Origin: Plasmopara viticola
Taxonomy: Eukaryota > Oomycota > Peronosporomycetes > Peronosporales > Peronosporaceae
Direction of reading: 5' to 3'
Length of the DNA: 64,000 nucleotides
Assembly (NCBI GenBank): GCA_001695595.3
Contig: MBPM02000096.1
Coordinates: forward strand, 124,001-188,000
Below the pieces are notes generated by a model. The model was given only the letters and a program-made list of their open reading frames with translations. It ran no database searches and was not told the origin of the DNA. This document shows positions 56,936-64,000 of the stretch, one piece after another (position 1 is the first letter of the stretch; each line of letters opens with the position of its first letter). The position numbers were made by a program, and so were the translations under genes.

Positions 56936-57086
56936 CTCGGCATGATGAGAATTTATTAAAACAAATACGGAGAAACACCGGCAAATAAAATCAATTTAAT
57001 GGAGTACACATTGCGAGATAAAACAAGTTAATGTGGTCAGGTAGTGACATTTGTATATTTTGGTAAAATAATCGACGGTGTGTTGT

Positions 57087-57163
57087 GACACGAGTGGGAT
57101 TCAAACCCACGCCCGAAGACTGGTGCCTAAAACCAGCGCCTTAGACCACTCGGGTATCGTGTC
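57087..57163 (-). tRNA. tRNA-Leu copy 19, D-stem and T-loop variant
   Basis: Carries the ACCCGAGT D-stem change plus TTTGAAT for TTCGAAT in the T-loop, which also damages the B box. Probably inactive. Confidence 0.75.
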
Positions 57164-57288
57164 CTCGGCATGACGAGAATTATTTATAAAAACAAATACG
57201 GAGAAACACCGGCAAGATAAAATCAAATTAATGGAATACTCATTGCGAGATAAAACAAGTTAATGTGGTCAGGTAGTGACATTTGTAT

Positions 57289-57609
57289 TTGTATTGTATT
57301 ACGTTATCGCGTTGCCAAGTTATGCACGTGCTAGGCTCTATGGCTAGTCCACGGCATAGAGTGGTGTCCGCATACGTCGGGTCTCGTTCGGCGGGCAGTG
57401 CATCCAGCACCGAGGCCGTGAGGGTCTTCCATTATTTTGTGTAGTTATGACTTGGTAAGAGCCCAGGTGGCGCCCTGGTGCTGGAGACCGTCGCGTCGAG
57501 GGTGAGACTCGTTAGAAACCTGCAGATGCCCGAGAGCACCTGCCCGGAGCGCGCGAGCATTTAGCCCCCGCGCTTGGAAGGAGGGCGTCACCCCGACCTT
57601 TTCCGAAAA
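57289..57609 (-). mobile_element. SINE-like element, array copy 2
   Basis: 321 bp with the same 12-bp target duplication as array copy 1 (57277-57288 and 57610-57621), so it arose by block duplication and not by new insertion. Confidence 0.9.
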
Positions 57610-57652
57610 TGACATTTGTATGTTTTAGTAAAATTGATTGTCGAGTAGTTGT

Positions 57653-57729
57653 GACACGAGTGGGATTCGAACCCACGCCCGAAGACTGGTGCCTAAAACC
57701 AGCGCCTTAGACCACTCGGCCATCGTGTC
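57653..57729 (-). tRNA. tRNA-Leu(UAG), copy 20
   Basis: Consensus sequence. A 5' fragment is at 57734-57759. Confidence 0.95.
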
Positions 57730-57915
57730 ATCGGCCTTAGACCACTCGGTCATCGTGTCCTCGGCATGATGAGAATTATTTATAAAAACAAATACGGAGA
57801 AACACCGGCAAGATAAAATCAAATTAATGGAATACTCATTGCGAGATAAAACAAGTTAATGTGGTCAGGTAGTGACATTTGTATGTTTTAGTAAAAGTGA
57901 TTGTCGAGTAGTTGT

Positions 57916-57992
57916 GACACGAGTGGGATTCGAACCCACGCCCGAAGACTGGTGCCTAAAACCAGCGCCTTAGACCACTCGGCCATCGTGTC
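57916..57992 (-). tRNA. tRNA-Leu(UAG), copy 21
   Basis: Consensus sequence. Confidence 0.95.
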
Positions 57993-58146
57993 CTCGGCAT
58001 GATGAGAATTATTTATTAAAACAAATACGGATAAACACCGGCAAATAAAATCAATTTAATGGAGTACACATTGCAAGATAAAACAAGTTAATGTGGTCAG
58101 GTAGTGACATTTGTATATTTTGTTAAAATGATCGACGGTGTGTTGT

Positions 58147-58223
58147 GACACGAGTGGGATTCGAACCCACGCCCGAAGACTGGTGCCTAAAACCAGCGCC
58201 TTAGACCACTCGGCCATCGTGTC
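58147..58223 (-). tRNA. tRNA-Leu(UAG), copy 22
   Basis: Consensus sequence. Confidence 0.95.
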
Positions 58224-58374
58224 CTCGGCATGATGAGAATTTATTAAAACAAATACGGAGAAACACCGGCAAATAAAATCAATTTAATGGAGTACACATT
58301 GCGAGATAAAACAAGTTAATGTGGTCAGGTAGTGACATTTGTATATTTTGGCAAAATAATCGACGGTGTGTTGT

Positions 58375-58451
58375 GACACGAGTGGGATTCGAACCCACGC
58401 CCGAAGACTGGTGCCTAAAACCAGCGCCTTAGACCACTCGGGTATCGTGTC
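58375..58451 (-). tRNA. tRNA-Leu copy 23, D-stem variant
   Basis: ACCCGAGT D-stem change as in copy 15. This is the only such variant not followed by a SINE. Confidence 0.75.
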
Positions 58452-58606
58452 CTCGGCATGACGAGAATTATTTATAAAAACAAATACGGAGAAACACCGG
58501 CAAGATAAAATCAAATTAATGGAATACTCATTGCGAGATAAAACAAGTTAATGTGGTCAGGTAGTGACATTTGTATATTTTGTTAAAATGATCGACGGTG
58601 TGTTGT

Positions 58607-58683
58607 GACACGAGTGGGATTCGAACCCACGCCCGAAGACTGGTGCCTAAAACCAGCGCCTTAGACCACTCGGCCATCGTGTC
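58607..58683 (-). tRNA. tRNA-Leu(UAG), copy 24
   Basis: Consensus sequence. With copy 25 it forms the extra ~460-bp pair in the longer higher-order block. Confidence 0.95.
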
Positions 58684-58834
58684 CTCGGCATGATGAGAAT
58701 TTATTAAAACAAATACGGAGAAACACCGGCAAATAAAATCAATTTAATGGAGTACACATTGCGAGATAAAACAAGTTAATGTGGTCAGGTAGTGACATTT
58801 GTATATATTGGTAAAATAATCGACGGTGTGTTGT

Positions 58835-58911
58835 GACACGAGTGGGATTCGAACCCACGCCCGAAGACTGGTGCCTAAAACCAGCGCCTTAGACCACTCG
58901 GGTATCGTGTC
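58835..58911 (-). tRNA. tRNA-Leu copy 25, D-stem variant
   Basis: ACCCGAGT D-stem change; followed by a SINE. Confidence 0.75.
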
Positions 58912-59036
58912 CTCGGCATGACGAGAATTATTTATAAAAACAAATACGGAGAAACACCGGCAAGATAAAATCAAATTAATGGAATACTCATTGCGAGATA
59001 AAACAAGTTAATGTGGTCAGGTAGTGACATTTGTAT

Positions 59037-59357
59037 TTGTATTGTATTACGTTATCGCGTTGCCAAGTTATGCACGTGCTAGGCTCTATGGCTAGTCCAC
59101 GGCATAGAGTGGTGTCCGCATACGTCGGGTCTCGTTCGGCGGGCAGTGCATCCAGCACCGAGGCCGTGAGGGTCTTCCATTATTTTGTGTAGTTATGACT
59201 TGGTAAGAGCCCAGGTGGCGCCCTGGTGCTGGAACCCGTCGCGTCGAGGGTGAGACTCGTTAGAAACCTGCAGATGCCCGAGAGCACCTGCCCGGAGCGC
59301 GCGAGCATTTAGCCCCCGCGCTTGGAAGGAGGGCGTCACCCCGACCTTTTCCGAAAA
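59037..59357 (-). mobile_element. SINE-like element, array copy 3
   Basis: 321 bp with the shared target duplication at 59025-59036 and 59358-59369. It has a private change (GGAACCCG for GGAGACCG). Confidence 0.9.
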
Positions 59358-59400
59358 TGACATTTGTATGTTTTAGTAAAATTGATTGTCGAGTAGTTGT

Positions 59401-59477
59401 GACACGAGTGGGATTCGAACCCACGCCCGAAGACTGGTGCCTAAAACCAGCGCCTTAGACCACTCGGCCATCGTGTC
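59401..59477 (-). tRNA. tRNA-Leu(UAG), copy 26
   Basis: Consensus sequence. A 5' fragment is at 59482-59507. Confidence 0.95.
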
Positions 59478-59663
59478 ATCGGCCTTAGACCACTCGGTCA
59501 TCGTGTCCTCGGCATGATGAGAATTATTTATTAAAACAAATACGGAGAAACACCGGCAAAATAAAATCAATTTAGTGAAGAACTCATTGCGAGATAAAAC
59601 AAGTTAATGTGGTCAGGTAGTGACATTTGTATGTTTTAGTAAAAGTGATTGTCGAGTAGTTGT

Positions 59664-59740
59664 GACACGAGTGGGATTCGAACCCACGCCCGAAGACTGG
59701 TGCCTAAAACCAGCGCCTTAGACCACTCGGCCATCGTGTC
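59664..59740 (-). tRNA. tRNA-Leu(UAG), copy 27
   Basis: Consensus sequence. Confidence 0.95.
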
Positions 59741-59894
59741 CTCGGCATGATGAGAATTATTTATTAAAACAAATACGGATAAACACCGGCAAATAAAATC
59801 AATTTAATGGAGTACACATTGCGAGATAAAACAAGTTAATGTGGTCAGGTAGTGACATTTGTATATTTTGTTAAAATGATCGACGGTGTGTTGT

Positions 59895-59971
59895 GACACG
59901 AGTGGGATTCGAACCCACGCCCGAAGACTGGTGCCTAAAACCAGCGCCTTAGACCACTCGGCCATCGTGTC
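59895..59971 (-). tRNA. tRNA-Leu(UAG), copy 28
   Basis: Consensus sequence. Confidence 0.95.
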
Positions 59972-60122
59972 CTCGGCATGATGAGAATTTATTAAAACAA
60001 ATACGGAGAAACACCGGCAAATAAAATCAATTTAATGGAGTACACATTGCGAGATAAAACAAGTTAATGTGGTCAGGTAGTGACATTTGTATATTTTGGT
60101 AAAATAATCGACGGTGTGTTGT

Positions 60123-60199
60123 GACACGAGTGGGATTCGAACCCACGCCCGAAGACTGGTGCCTAAAACCAGCGCCTTAGACCACTCGGGTATCGTGTC
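60123..60199 (-). tRNA. tRNA-Leu copy 29, D-stem variant
   Basis: ACCCGAGT D-stem change; followed by a SINE. Confidence 0.75.
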
Positions 60200-60324
60200 C
60201 TCGGCATGACGAGAATTATTTATTAAAACAAATACGGAGAAACACCGGCAAGATAAAATCAATTTAATGGAATACTCATTGCGAGATAAAACAAGTTAAT
60301 GTGGTCAGGTAGTGACATTTGTAT

Positions 60325-60645
60325 TTGTATTGTATTACGTTATCGCGTTGCCAAGTTATGCACGTGCTAGGCTCTATGGCTAGTCCACGGCATAGAGTGG
60401 TGTCCGCATACGTCGGGTCTCGTTCGGCGGGCAGTGCATCCAGCACCGAGGCCGTGAGGGTCTTCCATTATTTTGTGTAGTTATGACTTGGTAAGAGCCC
60501 AGGTGGCGCCCTGGTGCTGGAGACCGTCGCGTCGAGGGTGAGACTCGTTAGAAACCTGCAGATGCCCGAGAGCACCTGCCCGGAGCGCGCGAGCATTTAG
60601 CCCCCGCGCTTGGAAGGAGGGCGTCACCCCGACCTTTTCCGAAAA
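60325..60645 (-). mobile_element. SINE-like element, array copy 4
   Basis: 321 bp with the shared target duplication at 60313-60324 and 60646-60657. Confidence 0.9.
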
Positions 60646-60688
60646 TGACATTTGTATGTTTTAGTAAAATTGATTGTCGAGTAGTTGT

Positions 60689-60765
60689 GACACGAGTGGG
60701 ATTCGAACCCACGCCCGAAGACTGGTGCCTAAAACCAGCGCCTTAGACCACTCGGCCATCGTGTC
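60689..60765 (-). tRNA. tRNA-Leu(UAG), copy 30
   Basis: Consensus sequence. A 5' fragment is at 60770-60795. Confidence 0.95.
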
Positions 60766-60951
60766 ATCGGCCTTAGACCACTCGGTCATCGTGTCCTCGG
60801 CATGATGAGAATTATTTATTAAAACAAATACGGAGAAACACCGGCAAAATAAAATCAATTTAGTGAAGAACTCATTGCGAGATAAAACAAGTTAATGTGG
60901 TCAGGTAGTGACATTTGTATGTTTTAGTAAAAGTGATTGTCGAGTAGTTGT

Positions 60952-61028
60952 GACACGAGTGGGATTCGAACCCACGCCCGAAGACTGGTGCCTAAAACCA
61001 GCGCCTTAGACCACTCGGCCATCGTGTC
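60952..61028 (-). tRNA. tRNA-Leu(UAG), copy 31
   Basis: Consensus sequence. Confidence 0.95.
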
Positions 61029-61182
61029 CTCGGCATGATGAGAATTATTTATTAAAAAAAATACGGATAAACACCGGCAAATAAAATCAATTTAATGGAG
61101 TACACATTGCGAGATAAAACAAGTTAATGTGGTCAGGTAGTGACATTTGTATATTTTGTTAAAATGATCGACGGTGTGTTGT

Positions 61183-61259
61183 GACACGAGTGGGATTCGA
61201 ACCCACACCCGAAGACTGGTGCCTAAAACCAGCGCCTTAGACCACTCGGCCATCGTGTC
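61183..61259 (-). tRNA. tRNA-Leu(UAG), copy 32, variable-arm variant
   Basis: One C-to-T change at the end of the variable region (GGGTG for GGCG context). Likely still functional. A 5' fragment is at 61264-61289. Confidence 0.9.
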
Positions 61260-61445
61260 ATCGGCCTTAGACCACTCGGTCATCGTGTCCTCGGCATGAT
61301 GAGAATTATTTATTAAAACAAATACGGAGAAACACCGGCAAAATAAAATCAATTTAGTGAAGAACTCATTGCGAGATAAAACAAGTTAATGTGGTCAGGT
61401 AGTGACATTTGTATGTTTTAGTAAAAGTGATTGTCGAGTAGTTGT

Positions 61446-61522
61446 GACACGAGTGGGATTCGAACCCACGCCCGAAGACTGGTGCCTAAAACCAGCGCCT
61501 TAGACCACTCGGCCATCGTGTC
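61446..61522 (-). tRNA. tRNA-Leu(UAG), copy 33
   Basis: Consensus sequence. A 5' fragment is at 61527-61552 with one private change. Confidence 0.95.
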
Positions 61523-61707
61523 ATCGGCCTAGGACCACTCGGCCATCGTGTCCTCGGCATGATGAGAATTATTTATAAAAACAAATAGAGAGAAACACCG
61601 GTAAAATAAAATCAATTTAATGGAGTACTCATTGCGAGATAAAACAAGTTAATGTGGTCAGGTAGTGACAATTGTATATTTTGGTAAAATAATCGACGGT
61701 GTGTTGT

Positions 61708-61784
61708 GACACGAGTGGGATTCGAACCCACGCCCGAAGACTGGTGCCTAAAACCAGCGCCTTAGACCACTCGGCCATCGTGTC
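61708..61784 (-). tRNA. tRNA-Leu(UAG), copy 34, at the LINE-3 5' junction
   Basis: Consensus sequence. LINE-3 begins at the next base. Confidence 0.95.
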
Positions 61785-64000
61785 CGCCTCGTCGTGCTCA
61801 AGTCGACCAAGTCAAGTTTCGAAGTATCCAGTTTTTCAAGCACCCAAGCAAGCCTTTCCACCAATGGACACCGAAGCCAGTTGCCCTTTCTTAGAGTCAG
61901 CGCAAGCTGATTGTGAGATGGGTGAGCTGATTCTACGCCCATCCTCCCCCGCACGTACCCACGACCCATCGCCTAAAGAAGGTTCCGCAACCCTACCAAG
62001 CGACAGTTCAGCTGGGTCCGTACCCAACAACCCAGATGCCGGTGGGATTCACGGTTCCATCGAAGCTTCGTGTTTATGCACGGACCAGGGTAGTAACGCT
62101 GGTTCTGTGTCGCAAGCCTCGCACGAAACAAGTGATGGCATGATCGTGCAGCTGCGGGTCACGCCTGCGCACAAGCCACCTGCTTCGCAGGATTTTGTGG
62201 AAGATGTGCAGCCCAACAGCGACACACGCCAATATACGCCACCAACTAACGCCAGTGCTCTCCCGCAAACCGCAGCAACTCGCACGCGTTCGACTGCGAG
62301 CGCACCAACGCGCATGCCAACGCTTCGTGCCCTGCTTCAACGTTCTACGGAGATCCGCCGCGACAACGTTGAGGCACCCGCCCCGCCGCGTGTCGAGATG
62401 CCCCGCCCCAAGGCGATGGACATCGAAACCATTGATGCTCTTTATGAAGCCGGAGGCGATTGGAGCCAACTCGCCGCCTCGATTGACCGAGCTCGTCCAT
62501 ACGCGCTGCCTCGTGCACGCTATGTAATGGTCATCGAGACTGGACACGCCTTCCAGCGCACTGCACCAAGCAAAATCCTCGCGTCGTTGCTCAAGGACCA
62601 GGGCAACCCTGTCGTACAACAGCAAATCGACCAGCAGCAACTAGGTCAGCTGACCAAAGCTCCCGGCGGCAACATCCGCGTCAAGGTGAAGACGAAAGAA
62701 GCCTGCCAGAGTCTTGCTGGCCAGGAAGTCAAGATCCTCGGAGGCAGGTACCGATTCGGCGGGTTTGACATCCTTGCCGACCGCTTCTTTATTGATGTGT
62801 CAAGTGTCGACAGTGACTTCGATGCTGATCTCATGTTGAAACGCTTCTTCGAGCTCGGTACGCAGCCGATCTACGGCACTTTCCGCGATGTAAATCTGGA
62901 CGCGGTGATCACCACCGCCACTTGGCGTGTGTACTTCCGCTCTAGCCATTGCCCTCCGGAGCTCGTGATAAGTGGTACTGTGTGCGACCAGCTCGTTTTT
63001 GCTGGACGCATTTACCCAGTACACACAAAGAACGCTCCGTTTCCAACCCAACGCATGTCGTTCGGTCAACGCTCAATCCACGCGCTCGACTTAGCTAGAG
63101 ACGGTGGTCCATCCTCCGACACTAGCCAAAGGCGGCCAGATAAATGCCCGTCGCAGCCATCTTATGCTGCCGTGGTACGTCGTGGCGTGCAGGAAACGTC
63201 GCTCCAACGATCGATCCGTGAAGACTCTGCCGCGACCACTGCTATCGTTGCAGCACCGACTGATACCTTAGAGCCTAGTGAGCTGTCCCTAAGCACTGCA
63301 GGCTCCCAAGTCGTGTCGCCACCAAGCAGCCCGACATCGTCTCCGTTGCTCTTGCTCCCACCACCACCGACTGCCCAATCTGAGTTGGTGCCCAGGGTCG
63401 GTGGCAAACGCAAAGGCAAACGTTCACGTGCTGATGAAGACTTTGCCAATATGCTGATGAAATCTCGTCCGAAACCTCTCACCGGCGTCACGACAAGCAA
63501 CTATTTCGACGTGCTCAGCAATGTCGAGGTCGAGTTTGACTGCTGCCCAGCAACGCTCGATGAGGTCGAGATCCCACGGTTTCAAATTGTGCCACGCAAG
63601 GTGCAGGCGCCGCGCAACCTGACTGACAGCAAAGAAGCCAGTCACTTTCTGACCAAACACCACACCAGAGTGGTGAAAACCAAAGAGCCTACTCCAATCC
63701 AAGAGATTGTCAGCGAGATGGAGGCTACTGAACAGACAGCCGATCTCCAGCTGCTTCCGGATCGCTTGGCCGCCGCCGACACCATGGTGAGTGGCCTTCG
63801 CAAGTCGCTTCGCACGACGAACAACCCCGACACGCTGACGTTCATGGGGTCCGTTAAAGCTCCAATGGCGTTTAACACCGCGCTCTTGCGTGAGATGCGT
63901 GAGCTGAGCCCCAGCGTCACCGAGCTGGCCCAGCTTCACATGATCAATCGCATCTTAAGCGCGACCGACAACACCGAAACGAATACGTTCGCTCGCAAGT
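61785..64000 (+). mobile_element. LINE-3: third tRNA-Leu-targeting LINE, cut by window edge
   Basis: Starts CGCCTCGTCGTGCTC directly after tRNA copy 34, lacking the first ~13 bp (ACTTCTCAATTTG) of LINE-1 and LINE-2. From there it follows LINE-1 closely to the window end. Confidence 0.93.
61864..64000 (+). CDS. LINE-3 ORF1 protein, partial
   Basis: Open from ATG at 61864 (MDTEASCPFLES) to the edge, about 712 codons. The distance from ATG to the last base equals that in LINE-1 exactly, so there is no net indel. The sequence is closer to LINE-1 than to LINE-2 (for example the shared SHCPPE and the shared Ala/Ser pattern near residue 140). The C-terminal ~150 residues and ORF2 lie outside the window. 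Confidence 0.87.
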   Translation, partial: MDTEASCPFLESAQADCEMGELILRPSSPARTHDPSPKEGSATLPSDSSAGSVPNNPDAGGIHGSIEASCLCTDQGSNAGSVSQASHETSDGMIVQLRVTPAHKPPASQDFVEDVQPNSDTRQYTPPTNASALPQTAATRTRSTASAPTRMPTLRALLQRSTEIRRDNVEAPAPPRVEMPRPKAMDIETIDALYEAGGDWSQLAASIDRARPYALPRARYVMVIETGHAFQRTAPSKILASLLKDQGNPVVQQQIDQQQLGQLTKAPGGNIRVKVKTKEACQSLAGQEVKILGGRYRFGGFDILADRFFIDVSSVDSDFDADLMLKRFFELGTQPIYGTFRDVNLDAVITTATWRVYFRSSHCPPELVISGTVCDQLVFAGRIYPVHTKNAPFPTQRMSFGQRSIHALDLARDGGPSSDTSQRRPDKCPSQPSYAAVVRRGVQETSLQRSIREDSAATTAIVAAPTDTLEPSELSLSTAGSQVVSPPSSPTSSPLLLLPPPPTAQSELVPRVGGKRKGKRSRADEDFANMLMKSRPKPLTGVTTSNYFDVLSNVEVEFDCCPATLDEVEIPRFQIVPRKVQAPRNLTDSKEASHFLTKHHTRVVKTKEPTPIQEIVSEMEATEQTADLQLLPDRLAAADTMVSGLRKSLRTTNNPDTLTFMGSVKAPMAFNTALLREMRELSPSVTELAQLHMINRILSATDNTETNTFARK

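Larger units (their letters stand above)
54910..61784 (-). repeat. Young tRNA-Leu tandem array, segment 2 (23 copies, with 4 SINEs)
   Basis: Begins with the LINE-2 target duplication (54910-54925) and ends at LINE-3. The unit is about 230 or 260 bp. A higher-order block of about 1290 bp (SINE plus four tRNA units) repeats from 55.99 to 61 kb. The SINE starts are 1288, 1748 and 1288 bp apart; the longer interval contains one extra pair of units. Confidence 0.95.

Noticed and set aside
56001..60645. Four independent SINE insertions into the array
   Set aside because: All four share identical target duplications and neighbours, so block duplication of one insertion explains them.
36572..61784. 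CRISPR-like array (regular repeats with spacers)
   Set aside because: The repeat is a folded tRNA with pol III boxes, the spacers are also repeated, and the genome is eukaryotic.

Overview
The window looks like an oomycete nuclear genome, most likely Peronosporales. The evidence is a set of intron-poor eukaryotic genes with 49-139 nt GT-AG introns, a SAPS-like/PH/FYVE protein of a type common in oomycetes, and LINEs with very large ORF1 proteins. The species is not identifiable by reading. About 10 kb is host protein-coding sequence. The rest is repeats and decayed sequence.

Layout: 1-3.5 kb holds three copies of a SINE-like element and a MITE-like terminal-inverted-repeat element plus a fragment of it. 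3.5-9.4 kb has no supportable gene apart from a weak transposase-like remnant; a perfect 27-bp hairpin lies at 9404-9464. 9.65-14.2 kb is a housekeeping block: RPL31 (+), a type I DnaJ/Hsp40 (-) with a heat-shock element upstream, and a five-exon mitotic cyclin (-). 14.2-20.8 kb is mostly featureless. 20.8-24.7 kb is one long gene (SAPS-like region, two PH-like regions, FYVE-like zinc finger). 24.7-28.9 kb holds nothing recognised. 30.9-33.4 kb has a convergent pair: a seven-exon PUF60-type splicing factor (+) and a four-exon Yippee-like gene (-) that appears only after splicing.

28.9-64 kb is the striking part. From about 29.0 to 36.05 kb lies an old, heavily mutated array of tRNA-Leu pseudogenes in both orientations. 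From 36.57 kb to the right edge lies a young array with 34 copies of one tRNA-Leu(UAG) on the minus strand, spaced about 230 or 260 bp apart; 24 of them match the consensus exactly. Three long LINEs (two complete in length, the third running off the edge) and one 3' remnant sit in this array. Each complete-length LINE is bounded on its left by a full tRNA-Leu and on its right by a second copy of tRNA nucleotides 1-16, so they inserted at the same nucleotide position in a tRNA-Leu gene and made a 16-17 bp target duplication. Part of the array (55.7-61 kb) also carries four copies of a SINE that spread with the tRNA units by block duplication.

Best candidate for an undescribed system: a tRNA-Leu-specific, non-poly(A) LINE of oomycetes living in its own tandem target array. 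It duplicates the tRNA 5' end, leaves an intact tRNA on one side, and has an ORF2 with no AUG at its start.
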